A DNA stretch of 64,000 nucleotides from Xestospongia muta (GCA_963693285.1 OY848920.1:7391135-7455134), one strand, 5' to 3'; counted from the first letter of the stretch, positions 16,421-30,268 are shown. Made by a program: numbers and translations. Notes: generated by a model not told the origin, from the sequence alone.

Positions 16421-16849
16421 AACTTACCACCAATGGGCGTGAAATGTCATAACCCATCATATCCTTCCAGTTATAACAAATTATAATAGTGAGAAAATTC
16501 TTTCACACATTCGATTCGAAATGATCTATTAAATTTAGCAAGGTAATGTTTGTCTTCGTAGATTTACATAAAAATCCAGATTGACTTCGGAAAAGACATT
16601 GCTAAATTGAAAAAAGTAATAGAAACAAATGAAGTTCTGAAATGGCTGCACAAAAAACAGGTATGATTTAAAATAATCATTTATTGCTATGTACTGATCG
16701 TTCATTTCTGCCAATAAATGTAAGTGAGCTTGCAGAATACTTGTGTATATATAACTGCTACTACACAGCCTTTTTGTACGGACCATATTTACCAAATTCT
16801 GGATTTAGTGAAGATTCTGTACAAAATACCGAAGTAGGAATATATGTCT

Positions 16850-16924
16850 GTCAGTCAGTCTGTCTGTCTGTCCGTCTGTCTCTCCATCTGTCTCTCCGTC
16901 TGTCTGCTTATGTATCTATGTATG

Positions 16925-16965
<41 letters not shown>

Positions 16966-16985
16966 GTCTATCTATCTATATCTAT
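16850..16985. repeat. (TCTG)n/(TCTA)n compound tetranucleotide microsatellite
   Basis: Runs of GTCT followed by ATCT units on the plus strand. Short open frames through it are artefacts. Confidence 0.9.
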
Positions 16986-17401
16986 ATTGTTCATAATCAT
17001 TTATTATAAGTTTTCAAATAAAAAGTTTGGCTTTCCAAGTAACAAATACTTATTTTTTGGTTTTAAGCTAATTTGTATATAGCTTATGTCAATGGAACAC
17101 TGTGCATGGAATTAAAAATTCATATATGAATTACTCATTAATTGAGTGTTGCTTTGTAATAGTATAACTTATTAACATATTATACAGTTAGTAATAGATT
17201 ATATGAAAACAGCAATAACAGTTCTGACCTAAAATCTCTATTTGTTTAAGTATTAACACAAATAATTATAGTTCTAATATTTAGTAAACAGTTAATGTCA
17301 ATTAAAATGTAATATGTTCACTTTAAGTTTGCATTGAATAATTTTGTTATATATATGTAACCTGTATAACCATGTTGATTAAATTAATCAATCAGTTCTT
17401 A

Positions 17402-17573
17402 CTAGTGATGTAACTAGGTATAACACACATCCTTTTGTTTACTCATATGAACTATAAGATCCATACTATACTAATAAAATAGTATGTCTAGTGATGTAAC
17501 TAGGTATAACACACATCCTTTTGTTTACTCATATGAACTATAAGATCCATACTATACTAATAAAATAGTATGT
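17402..17573. repeat. Two perfect tandem copies of an 86 bp unit
   Basis: The unit starting CTAGTGATGTAACTAGGTAT at 17402 repeats without mismatch at 17488, indicating a very recent tandem duplication in intergenic DNA. Confidence 0.95.
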
Positions 17574-18032
17574 CTATAAGGATGCATTCTACCCACTATA
17601 CTGCTTTGATTGTAATGAGGCTAGGTCATAGCCAAACCACAAGGGTATTTTGTAGACAGATTTATGGACATTTGGTCATAACTTATTAAAAGTTACTATA
17701 TCATTGGTACATTCCTTTAACTGACATGCCTTGTATATTAAATCAAAAAACTACAATACAATCAAAATAATCAGAAATGCCCAAAATTAATAAACATTTA
17801 AAATTCTACATTGACATTCATAATAAAGCCTGACCATTGTCTTACCTCGTACAATTTTATTCACATTTTATGTTTATTGCATGTAATATCATTTCTAAAA
17901 ATTTGGCAGATAGATTATATGTTAATTTGAAGGATATAGTCAATTCTAAAAAGACTTCATTTGCTCTGCTTACTAAGCACTATATAGAGTTACTCTTTTT
18001 GTTTAATTTGTTTTATGTGTCATATTCTACAG

Positions 18033-20981
18033 ATTATTACGTACCTACAAAGAGGTACAATCATTCCACACATATAGTGGGTGAATATCTTTACATGTGG
18101 GGTGGTGGTATAGAAGGTCTCCCTCGTGTACATAACAATAAAGTCAAAAGAAGGATGACATCTGTTATTGAGGTATTTCACTTGACAACTGGTATATGGG
18201 AACAGCGACTTACCAAAGGCAAACCTCCACTGGGTGTCTGGGCTTATGTTTCCACTGTTATTGGTAACAATATCTACTATTTTGGAGGGCGATGTAACCA
18301 TGACGAGTGTTATCATAACAGTCTAAACTCATTGGTAATAGATTCACTTACATGGAATGAACTGTTTTCAACTAGTTCAAAGAAGGGTCCAATGATGAAA
18401 GCAGGTTGTGGGATGATATCTTTGACATTTGATAGTAAGGATTATCTACTAGTAGTCGGAGGATGGGGTCATCCTCCTAAAACTCGACAGCCTGGTGCTC
18501 AGTATAGTGGTATTGGTCATGTTCGTACCAATGAGCATCACTACTATGAGTTAACCAGTGGTAAGAAGATCACTATATCACATTATCATTACATTATACA
18601 TTTTTATAACTGTTTGTAATTCAGGTCATTGGTTAGTACCAGATATCACTGGAGAAAGCCCACCTCCTTGTAGTAGCTTCTCTATGACATCAATGTATAA
18701 TAACAGAGCTCTTATATTTGGTGGTGATACACCTGATGGGCGTGACAACACTCTTTACATTGCACAGTGCATGAAGCATGCAGTGGTTAGTATAATAAAT
18801 GCTAACTTAAGTATTTTTAAGTAATCGCAAGTTTATATAATAAGTTTCAAAATTATAGACATCTGTATCTTTAATTTAAAAATTCATTAATGAAACTTTT
18901 ATCTTTGTCTAATAGCTCTTAATTAGCCACTTAAGAGTTTATACTGGTAACTAAATAGTACTAAATAGCTACCATATCCTCAACATACTTATTGCTCTTA
19001 AACTAATAATGTATTATTCATCTAGCATTGGCAAAAGTTGAATGAACCACTTCCTGAATCTATGAAGTGGCCTCACAGTAGAGGTGATCTTGCTGCCACT
19101 GTTATCAATAATCTTCATTTGATGGTGGTTGGTGGATATGATACACAGGACAGCTGGTTATTTAGCATTGATACAAAATCATGGACAAAGGTTTGTTGCT
19201 AATTATTCTGTCAGCTACCTCTAATGCAAAGTAAATTATTGTCTATCATCTACAATAAAGTGTGCCAGCCCAGGCTATTTGAACTTTAATGTCTCAGTGA
19301 GAACAACTCATATTATTATGGGGTTGAATTCAAACAACCATTCATTGTATTTATGAAATTCCTCTCATACTTCTAATTGAGAAATTTGACCTCAGAAATA
19401 TGTCTTTAATTTTCTATTCAGTTTAAAGAGGCTAATCTGCTAAATTAAGAACCCAAAATACACACAAGTGTAGACGATATTGCATTTTAAGCATTACTTT
19501 CTTTTGATTAATCAATCAACTTATACTGAATAGCTTATTTTATGGATATTTCAAATACAACTGCATTGATAGTCAGAGTTAACAATCTTATAAGAGATTC
19601 TTATGATGTCATAAAGCACCCTATATTTCATTTTCTAGCTTACTCTACCAGAGTCAGTAACTAAGAGAGTTGGCCACTCCCTCTCAACATGGAATGTTTC
19701 ATCTACCACTGTATGGGTAATTCAATTTGGAGGTACTGGTAGCTTCAATGACACTACAGTGATAGAATTTAGTATGTGCAATGCACACACATTATTACTA
19801 TTGCACAGTATGATATAGAAGAGTTGGAAAACTAACTATTAATATACATATACATTAGAAACTAGTCTCATAACTCAATACTATTGTACCATTTACTATC
19901 TCCCACTACAGTACGTGAAGCTGACCAGTGGTCTGTAGCAGATGTAATCACTAACCTGAGATCCCCGGAAAAATATCAACGTAAACTACAACAGACCAGA
20001 CAAGAGACATCTTTACAACCTTTCGAAAGACAACTACAGCAATTACATCAAGAACTTCAAGAGAAACAACAATTGATTACAGAGCTACAACAAACTCAAG
20101 TCACACTCCAACAAGAACATAGATTAGTTCAACAACGGCTACAGGATAGTGAAGAAAGAGAAGGAGTACTATGTCAAGCTAATGCTACTCTTCAACAACA
20201 AGTACAACAGTTACAAGATCAGTTTCACTGGGTATTGAGGAGGGAAGACATTGAGATGACTGAGATGATCCTTGGTAGAGGAGGCTGGGGGGAAGTCAAG
20301 GTGGCTAAATTTTGTGGTCTTAAAGTAGCTGCAAAATGCCTTCATGAAGTTATCCTCTCACCATATAACATATCAGTTTTTACACGAGAAATGGAGATTG
20401 CTGCTCGAATACGTCATCCCAATCTCCTCCAGTTCATAGGAGCCACTCGAATAGGTACTCCAATTATTCTGTCAGAATTAATGCCTACTAGCCTTCGTAA
20501 AGAGCTAGAAGCTGGTCCTCTACCTTATCATGCTGTTTTAGCCATTGGTGAAGATATAGCCTGTGCTCTTAACTATCTTCATCTCTTTAAACCAGACCCA
20601 ATATTGCATAGAGATGTCAGCAGTGCTAATGTCCTTCTACAAATGATAGGTGGTGGATGGAGAGCCAAGGTATCAGATTATGGCTCAGCTAATCTTCAAC
20701 CAATGATTAGTAAAACAGTCAATCCAGGTAATCCAGTTTATTCTGCGCCAGAAGCTGGTGTACCAAGAGACCATTCTCCTGCAATGGATGTTTACAGCTA
20801 TGGTGTTGTCTTGATTGAAATGATAATATGTCATATTCCTCAAGTAGCAGAGAGACAACTTCATATTAACGCTATTCAACGACCATCTTTTAAAGCTCTT
20901 ATCAAACGATGTTTGAAGGAGAATCGTAGAGAACGTCCAACAATGTCAGAGATCATTATAGACTTTAATGAAAATATTTAG
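18033..20981 (+). CDS. Kelch-repeat / coiled-coil / TKL-type protein kinase (5' exon not found)
   Basis: Exons 18033-18560, 18625-18785, 19026-19190, 19639-19771 and 19912-20981 join in frame. The frame is open upstream of 18033 only to a TTG, and AG at 18031-18032 looks like an acceptor, so a first exon is missing from this model. The first exons carry Kelch-type beta-propeller blades (YMWGGG, YYFGGRC, LLVVGGWG, LIFGGDT, LMVVGGYD, IQFGGTG). A Gln-rich coiled coil begins the last exon. The kinase domain follows: GRGGWGEV loop, VAAK lysine, REME helix C glutamate, HRDVSSANVLL catalytic loop, DYG in place of DFG, and APE. TKL kinases phosphorylate Ser/Thr or Tyr in signalling; substrate unknown. 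A decayed partial copy lies at 53985-54840. Confidence 0.82.
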
Positions 20982-21369
20982 TAGACAATGATATTTTGTG
21001 TATATCACAGTTTTAGTAGTCAGTTTATATTAATAGTTAGCTTAGTTAATTAGACTATAGATGACCTTTATAATAATATTATAATTTTCAGATATTTGAC
21101 TATTGTGTAAACATTTTTCTGATACATCATTATAGTGAGTGCAATTGTTGTTACAAATGCAATTCTTGAATCATTCATACTAAATACTGTAACAATATTT
21201 TATATATATATATAGAACTACTTGATAACTCAGTACTGGATTGATCAGTCTGACACTGAGATATGTTCATTGAATTGTCATCAAGATGATTAAATCTGAT
21301 AATGCCTTCATTTCAAGAAATCCAGATGTCTGATTTAAGAGATAAAATGATTCTTTCTATGAATTACCA

Positions 21370-22150
21370 AAAACATCTTACCTTCTGGCAGAAAGGTTTC
21401 ATGTGTTACCTTATTACCTCCTAGTCCAAAAGTTGTGACTGTAAATGTATACAGTGTATCAGCTGTAAGATTTGTACAGGCATAAGGTGGAGTTTATTTT
21501 GGAAGTTATAAAGAAAGGATTATGGAGTTGGTAGTCCACTGATACTCTCATTCACTATATTGTATCTTGTCCTATACAAAATGAGTGTTACTAAAAATAC
21601 TACTACTACACTATAGAATTGAATTTTTATTATTAGCTACTATCTATTTTAAGGCAAAAGTCTGTTATGTACTTTTTGTAACCATTTAATATACTTCACT
21701 ATTTATAGTAGCATACTATTTAAAGATGTGATATTATTCATAACAAATGTAATATTAAAAAATTACACTGTATAGTTTTGGAATACTCTTAATTAATATG
21801 TGTATACACGTTAAGTAGACCCTCTTTCACATATGTAAACTCAGCAATTAAAGAAACATTGTGGTTTGTTATAACCCTCAATTGAAGATGGAAGGGCCTA
21901 GTTATAACAGCAGTGGTTGAAACTTTGTAAAAACAACATTACTAGTAAGAACACTAAATATATTAGGTGAGAGTTCTGTTTTATTAAATTTAAATGTATT
22001 CTCTGTTGTCTGATCTGTATTGATATCACTTAGGATAACGAAGGAGGTCTGATTGGCAGGCTACATTGACTCTTAACTGAATTCCAATATAAGATGTTAT
22101 CAGGTCCTCAGTAATGGTTGTCAATCCAGTTACTGCATCAGGTACTACTG
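21370..22150 (-). pseudogene. Fibronectin type III-like relic
   Basis: Minus-strand fragments look like parts of FN3 repeats. CTNLTADTLYTFTVTTFG at about 21400-21490 resembles the conserved F/G strand region, and VPDAVTGLTTITEDLI at about 22090-22150 resembles an FN3 start. Stops and shifts separate them and no complete domain is readable. Sequence from 20982 to 21370 shows no gene. Confidence 0.3.
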
Positions 22151-22499
22151 ATATAACAATGTGACATGTAATAAATACTAAAAACTTACTAAAATCATTT
22201 GTTCTAGGTTTTGTATCAGGTTTTGTGAATTAAGTTTAAGCTCAACTTGAATGGTATACTCAAATTAAGGTTGAAGAATTGTAATTGATTGTGTCAGGTT
22301 TATATAGAATCTAACATCAAAGGACAATATCAGTAAGTTTAATAAATTTGATTACTTATAATGTGACCTAATGACCACAAAATAATTGTCTGCAACACTA
22401 AAAAGATGTAAACTAATATTAATTAATTTAAAAAACGACATTTTTTTCTACTACACTAATATTACCTAAAACTCATTAATTTTCATGCCCATAAAACAG

Positions 22500-22720
22500 T
22501 TATATTAAAAGACATTTGAACATGAATAGGAACATCCTCATAACATATACTGTTGTAATAATATCATAAAATATTATTTTCCAACAATATAATAATATTT
22601 TCCATGACTTTATCCAACATGTACATATCTGTACAATCTAAACATATCCAAACTCAAGTAGAATAAAATGAATTTCTAATTTAACAAACTCTGTAAAATA
22701 AATCAAACAAATTTAAGAAA
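22500..22720. repeat. Dispersed repeat, copy 1
   Basis: Shares long stretches with 33110-33290, such as TTTCCATGACTTT, CCAACATGTACAT and CAAACATATCCAAACTCAAG. This suggests a dispersed non-coding element. Confidence 0.6.
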
Positions 22721-22727
22721 ATACATT

Positions 22728-23757
22728 ACAATCTCTTACTGTACATCAACACTTTATATAAGGAACATGAACAAAGTACATCATACCTTCCATGGTTATT
22801 AGGTTTTTCAATTTGAGTTCTCTTTCTACTTTTGTTGATGTTCTTTTAAAAGTGATTACATTGAGATATAATACAATAACCATTGGGGTTGTAGAAAGGT
22901 TTAACTTAATACTGGTCAATTCACTGTATCAGAGGTCAAGTTGAACTGTTTCATTTTTATATTCCAGTGCTAATATAAAACCTTTAGAATCAACCTAAAG
23001 ATAGAACATAGGATTAGTGATTTGTCTTGCCTCCTTCTATTTCTCTCTCTCTCACCTCTACATGCACAGGTGACATAGTGACATGTCCAAACTGTATTTC
23101 TGATATGTCATTTAATAAATCGATGACATTCCAGCCAACAATACCTGATGCTATATGGGCTGTTATATTAGAATATAGCATGCGCTTAAGTTTGGATTGG
23201 ACTGGTTTGATAGAACTAACTGGTTCTACTCGATCACATTCTACCTCATCATCAAGGTATATTGGATCTAGAGAACATGTTATATAGTATGAGATGAAGT
23301 TTATTTACTTTCTATTGAGGAGCCAGTTTTGGGTGGGGGGTCAACATATTTTAAACAAAGCTTTTTGTTTATTTTAAGAAATTCAATACAATCTTCATGA
23401 GATTCTAAATGGATAGATAAATGATGGATAATGAAAAGATGGACAGATAGATAAATAAATGGACACATAAATGGACACATAGTAAAATAATGTTATTAAT
23501 AGTCTAACTTGCATAAAACCTTAACGGATGTCTGTGTAAATTATCTGTAGTAAAAAATATGGCAATTATATAATATTTTTATGATCTTACTAACCTTTTT
23601 TGAAAGCATTAGATGTCTTGAAAGGTCTTGAAGGTAGTGTAATCTTGAGAATCAACTACAGAACCAATAAAAGGGCTACCTTGCTTAGGCTGAACTTTGT
23701 TAGTCTGAAATGAAATATATCCACCAAACTGTTGTGGAGTCTTATCTTCAATTAGTG
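22728..23757 (-). pseudogene. Partial duplicate of the SENP6/7-like gene with an internal deletion
   Basis: The segment matches about 10866-11775 (exons 5-7 with their introns) and then jumps directly to about 13208-13336, the 5' flank of the parent gene. The join, near 23625, removes exons 1-4. Several substitutions have accumulated in the exon copies, and no start or catalytic part remains. Because introns are kept, this is a DNA-level duplication rather than a processed copy. Confidence 0.8.
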
Positions 23758-24324
23758 TCAATTAGTATCAATTATTACGAGACAATCATTGAGTATTTCT
23801 AACCTAAATTAGTGACTTAAGAACGACTAAGAACTCCAGTTCTTGTTTGACATGTAGCATGTTTCTCTCACAAAGCAATGAACTAAGCATTATGTTTCTA
23901 TACTTTAACAAAATCCATCAATATAGTCAATTAAACCAAACCACAATAAAGTAACTTTACCTACCTCAACTATTTCCCTTTTTAATGAAGTGGAATATCT
24001 TTTAATTGTTATTATTATATATAATTTTTCTTATACTACTAATGTCATGTAGCCTGACGTTTTTTTGGGACAGAAATATCTAGAGACTGATATTTAACAA
24101 TTTACAATTTGTCACATACAAGTACAGCTGCCACCTGTGAGGGACAAAAAAGTACACCACTAGACAAGTAAATGTCAAGCAAATCTGCTCTATTTTAACT
24201 GTCTACTATTATTGTCAGAGAAAAAAATTGTTTTTAAAAGAATAGATGTCAGAAGTCATGAGAAATAAAAAAATAATAAAATTAAGGGACCAAGAAAACA
24301 GATTAAGAATAAACAATAAACTGC

Positions 24325-27300
24325 TTAGTCATAATAAAACATAAGTCTGTCTTTAATAATGTGATAACTGTCTAAGTTTGTACAAAATTCTTCATGTTTT
24401 CCTGATAAGTAGAGTTTCCATATTGTAGTATTTCTTCTCAGTGATGTACAAATTGTCTTGATATCATCATCATTCAGCGAAGTATTGTTGAGATCTAGTC
24501 TTCTCAGTGATTTAGTCGTTTGTATTAGATCTGCTATTGTACTGGTACTAACTGAAGTGATCTGGTGACTCCAACTGATATTCAATGTACTCAAAGTTTG
24601 GTTTTTAGTAAGACCTTCACAGATATATCGGACACCATTATCTGTGATATTACAGTTGTAGAGATCCAGGTCTTTTAAAGTTGTATTGCTTGCTAACATG
24701 CGACATAAGTGAGGCATATCTTCATCTGTGATACCAGAAACATTTAACAACACTAACTCCTCAATTGTTGCATTATTAAGGAGACTGTCACTGACATATT
24801 TGATGCCACCAGTAAATGAAGAGGAATGCAGCCATAGTGTGGTTATTGTTTTATTACTTTTTAGTATCTCTGATAATATAGATACACAATTATTGTCCAA
24901 TGAAGTGTTGTCTATATAAAGTTTTGACACTGTACAATTGTTAAGATTGTTTATAATAACTGCAGTACTTTCAGGAGATGATGACATGAGACGAATACTC
25001 CATTTTTTTCCTGTTTGCTGTTCTTTTATCAATTTACTTATCATGTCTGTAGTTTCTACGACACTTGGTCTAGTGAGTCTAACACTATTGTCATCATCTT
25101 TCCACTCTATACTTCCAGTGTCTCCTGTTATAAAACAGAGTTATTATATACTATAGTATACACATAGTAATGTATACTATAACATACTACAATACACAGA
25201 CAACACACTGAAAGGTACCTATTACTATTTACTCACTGTGGTTACTATGGCAATGAAATAATGGAGATATAACGGAAATTTTCATTGCAAAAGGAATAGA
25301 AAATGGAATTATATTATAGTATAATGGTGATTCTAATTAGGTACATAATTAATACTGACACACTGCAAACACTGGATCTTGTATAGCAATGACAAAAGTA
25401 GGAAGGGCTAACTTACTAGACTAAACTAGTATTACATCAAGGAACTTAACTGATTGTTGTTTGAAGTATTCAAAACATAACGATAAACACTTACAGTATT
25501 ATTACAAAATATACTATAATTAAAGTACATTATTTTTACCTGTGACATAACTCTATACATCATACCATTGTTACATACCTTGTTTGACTGACTCTTCATT
25601 ATTTAATATTTGTTCACCATCATCATGTGATATTGTAGACTCTACATAATATGACTTATATTAAACATGTACATATACAAAGTGACAAGGTGACAACACT
25701 TGGTACAACCATTTCATAGATCTTGTCAGAATCATAGCTCTAATACTGACTAAGGACTGTACAGTAAATATGGCAATTCATACTTCATATATTTATTATT
25801 GTGGTTTGAAAATTGTGAATATAATTTGCACTATAATAACTTGTGGTTTAAGATTGTAATGTTTTGTTTGTAATGCGTTATAAGCATATGTATGCCAATG
25901 ATTATCACATGGGAAGTTGCAGTAAAAAGAACCGGAAAGTTCAACTCAAATGAGGAGTTATACCTGACTCTGTAAGGTATACTTTCCACTTTTAATTCTT
26001 TATAAACTAAAGGATTGATTATTGGTGTTTGACTGAAAGTTGAAGCTCTAGTTACTATTACAAGTTCAACATACCAACAAGAGTAAAAAGATGAGCAAAA
26101 CTGAAGTAGAAGTTTATGTACTAGTCAAATCAGAAGTGTAAGTAGACCTTAATAAGTCAACTATAGCTCTTACTCAAGTCGAATCCAAAGGAGAATATTT
26201 CAAAAATGAATGCGTTTCCAATCAAATCTGTACTAGTCTGGCGTTGCCAAATGTTCACTAAGGGGAAGGGTCTGGGGACAAGCGCATATAGGACTCGTAT
26301 AGCAGCAATAAAGCATACTCAGATCGTGTTAACAAAGTGAAAAATACAAGTGGCTATTGTCGTATGCACTGGTTGTGCTGATGACCTTTTTAAAAAAGCA
26401 CTAACTAGTGATGCCTTGTATCATGTACTGCTTTATGAGAAGAGTTTCAAACAACTTCAAAGACTTTGCTGGCCATCATCATTTCATATGGAATAGATGT
26501 TAAGCAAAAAGAAGGAGGTCATAAGTACACAAAGTGTTTATGTGGCCTACAAGGTTTTACAAGCTATATGAGTCCTATATGTGCTTATTTCCAGACTTTC
26601 CTCTTTTAGAGAAAGGTTCGGCCATGCCAGACTAAGCCTGTATTACAATGCAGCAAAATGACATCTGAAATGTACTCTAAATATAACAATAGTCAATTTC
26701 ACATTATATTTGTATAAACAGGCCAATTTACACTTGTGTGGGCTTATAGTTATAAACACTGTATGTATAATTAGTTATCAAAGATATTATGCTATTTGAA
26801 GGAGGGTTGTCATCTTCATTATCAAATGAACCTTTTAACTGTTTATTCACCTCTAACATTGGTGGACACTCTACATTAGTAGTTACAAAATGTATTATTA
26901 CCTATGGCTTCAGGTGTGGACTCTTTGTTTCGGTAAGGTTTTGTATGTATCTCTTCAAGTCCTTGATCAGTTACTGGTTTACAAGCCTTTGGTATAAAAG
27001 CTAGATCTTTTAACAATAATATACAATAAAAAGTGACAATTATGTAATAATATGAGTTACCTTTTAAACTCTGTTTTAGTTTCTCAATCTGTTCATCTCT
27101 TTCTTGTAGTTGTAATGTTAAAGATGTGATTATTTCTTGTAGTTTCTCTATTTCTTTCAGTCTCTCTGCAGACACTGACATTAATTTCTTCTCATAAGCT
27201 AAGAGAAAAGAAGTAATCATAATGTATATATAACTATTGACAAATAAGTGACATGAAGTATGTTAGTGATTACTATTGTGCTAGTGATACCTTCCTTTAT

Positions 27301-30049
27301 TTTTAGAAATAACTTCAAATCTCGAACCTCTTTTTCCTTCATTTCACTTTCTATATATAACAATATTGTACAATACATTATAATATATTCAGTAAAAATG
27401 GAATGATAAATTATATTCATGATCTCAACTAGAATGATTTAGAAAATAAAGTTTCAAATACACATGCAATTTAAGTATAATAGAAATCTATTAGAATAGC
27501 AGAAAATGATTTGTTGGCTCTATTTCTACTTTTATACAACTACCAATTACCTTTCAATCTCTTTTTTAATATCTCATTTTGGTTGTCTCTATCTCTTAGT
27601 TGTGATGTTAAATCTTCAACCTTTTCTATCAATTGTCTTGTTTCTATATAATAATAATAACTTGTAAAAGCTGTATAATAAATTACAACCACAAATCAAA
27701 TTCATAATCTTAAAACTAACAAACAATTCATGACTATAGTTAAGATGAAAATAATAAGTGTACAGTGTAAACAAATTAGGGTAATATAGAAGCTATTAAT
27801 TTACAAGTACCTTCTTTCATAGACTCTATTTCCATAGTCTTCTTTTTATTGATGATTTCTTGTACCTCAAGTTGACTTCTTAACTCCTTTGTGCTCTCTT
27901 CTACCATAGCTTCAACTTCCTGTATATCAATATACAATGTATGTAGTAACTTTTGTCTAATACTACTCATCTTACCATGTCTCTTCAGTGATCATGAATG
28001 GTGTAGTGACCAACTGTAAGATGGATTAATCCTCTACTCTTCATTGATTCAAGAGTCTCCTGAGCTTTAATAAGAAGTGATGTTGTTAGACTAAGAGGAA
28101 AGAAGCAGGTGACAATGATGGAATTGCCCTTTGCTATGTATTGAATATCCACATTTTCTTCAAGTGATTCTGAAATAATTTCATTAATATCTTCTATCGT
28201 ACAAACTTTAGGATCCCAGTCCAAGACAAAGATAGCTGTCTCACATTTAAGAAGACAAGGAGTTTTGGTCTCTTTGAAATGTTCATTGATACAAAGTAAG
28301 GCTTTTGTTTTTTTACAAAATGACTGAACAACTTTCTTGTACTTTTCTATATGTATCTCAGCTTCATCAATCTTGAATCGCCTTACAATACCCTCCAAAC
28401 AACTTATATTGATCAGTGTACAATACTTTCTCACAACAGTTAATATTTCATTAATGGACTCAATGCAAATGATTTGAGACTTGAGGTGAGGGTAGCCATC
28501 TTCTAGAAATAGCTTTAATTTATTAAGAGGTGGAGGTTTTGAATTGATAGCTTCTCGAACATTACTGAAGGTTATTGCAAATTCACTTTTCAAGGAACCA
28601 AACACAGAATTCAGCTTTCGAGGGATTGAAATTTTTTTGGAAGCCTTATCTGTAATTAGAATTGTCATAATATTCATGGCTTTCATAGTCTCACTAACCT
28701 CGACTTTTAGTTAAACCTGACACTTTTAATAGGTCAGTTGAAGAGTTGTCTATAAAGTTAAATCCAACACAATACCATCTGTATGATTCTACTATTACCT
28801 TCAATGTTATCAGGACTGGATTCTATTTCTGGGATGTCGTCATCAGGAAATACCTTCTCTATGAAAATATCAGAACTGTTAAGAGTTAATGTATATATAA
28901 TATGCTTACCACAATCCTTGAGAATAGCTTTAGCACATGGTACATTGCTACTAAACTTAAGTAGTACACTAGCAAAGATCATCAGGTGACGATAGTTGAT
29001 ATGTACAGCATAACGTATAGACTTTAAGAGCATTAGTAATGCTTTTCTTGTTGACAAAGAGTATTTTATAATTGCTAGTCTAGTTTTTGTAATAACGCCC
29101 TCTCCAAAGAGGTAGTGTGCTATACTAACAGGATAATGAAGAGACAGAGAGAGAGAACCATAATGACAACATAAAATGTCACTGGCACGATCTTCAGAAC
29201 TATTATAATTTGTCATTGCTGCCTCTTGAACAGTGCTTGATGTTGCTTGGTCATCTGAAAAGGTTTGACCTATCAACAATAAACATTAATTGTAAAATTA
29301 TTTAATTGACCTCTCACAATATTCATTAATAATTCTCTCAGATAGTAGTTTTGTCTTGTCAAACTTGCACAGTATTGTAGCTAACGCTTTCAACTTTGAG
29401 TGATCAGAAGATATTGTTGTATGTATAGCAGATAACAGAATTGTCTTCTTCTCATCCATTGTGCCCTCTAATGACTCTATCTTATCAAGTGTTGCTTCGT
29501 TGATACATCTCTCCCTAAATAACAGCTGGGACACTTTTACAGGATTGATCAGACACTGTGACATCTCTGTAATAAAACTTTGGAGAGTGTCTTCTTTCAC
29601 TAAGGAACAAAAATATATTTACTGATGACATGAATAAATGTTATATCAACTTACCTTTAATTAAATGATGATGTAACATGTTAGCTTTCATGATGTTATT
29701 AACAATAGGACCCTTCATGGCATCAATCACTGTTTCCCAGGTAATGAAATGAGGTTGAGAAGTAGTTAGCCAGCTATGAATGACTTCAGAGAGTTTGATG
29801 GTATTGCTCTCTGAGCTGCGTTTTAAACCATCCAAAAAACTGTGAGAAACTTTGAGACTTAACCCAATCTCGCACCACAAGTTACTAATATCAGCTAATA
29901 GATTGAGCAGGTCATGTACAGTGGGAGCCTTCCTCAAAAGATCTGAAATATCTAAATGGAGAGAATTAAGATATTAAAAGGAACAGCAGTTATATCAAGT
30001 GTTGTATGTTACCTAGATGTTGAGTTTGAAGCAGTTTCTTTGTAGCCAT
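24325..30049 (-). pseudogene. Death-domain / CARD-like / domain-X / coiled-coil / LRR gene, copy A (premature stop)
   Basis: Exons 30049-30013, 29951-29655, 29599-29318, 29269-28799, 28749-28699, 28649-27976, 27919-27811, 27643-27551, 27350-27291, 27198-27061, 27006-26902, 25641-25579 and 25124-24325 mirror copy B. Domains follow the order given for copy B at 46120-51849. In the domain-X exon, codon 27985-27987 is TGA where copy B has CGA, so translation would end after 600 residues, before the coiled coils and LRRs. All other exons remain open with conserved splice sites, which suggests a recent loss or a working truncated adaptor. A sequencing or allelic difference is also possible. Confidence 0.75.
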
Positions 30050-30268
30050 AGCTAGTATTATGAGAGCAGGTCAAGATACAGTCTAATGAACTATACTCTG
30101 TCCGAGTTGAGGAGACCCCTTTATTAAAAAGGTGCTTTATGCATGAATGTAAGCTGAGGTTTTGCAATAAGCGCTGAAAATTGTATTCATTATATGTTCA
30201 CGTGCATGTCATGCGAACATTGCCGAACAAAGAACACACCAAGTTTTCTCTCGTATTCGTGAAGATGC

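Noticed and set aside
16840..16990. CRISPR-like or other regular array at the tetranucleotide tract
   Set aside because: No spacers; it is a plain microsatellite. No CRISPR array occurs in this eukaryotic window.
17837..18032. 5' extension of the Kelch-kinase frame
   Set aside because: It begins at TTG, lacks Kelch features and is followed by a TTCTACAG acceptor, so it is more likely intron than coding.
26040..26600. Gene-like stretch inside the LRR gene intron (also 47830-48430)
   Set aside because: Frames such as IVVCTGCADDLFKKALTSDA look protein-like but are broken by stops and match nothing I recognise; too weak to annotate.
28650..28686. ATG start (MKAMNIM) for the domain-X exon as a separate gene
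   Set aside because: A good TTACAG acceptor at 28650-28655 and matching phases with the upstream exon show that this stretch is intron.
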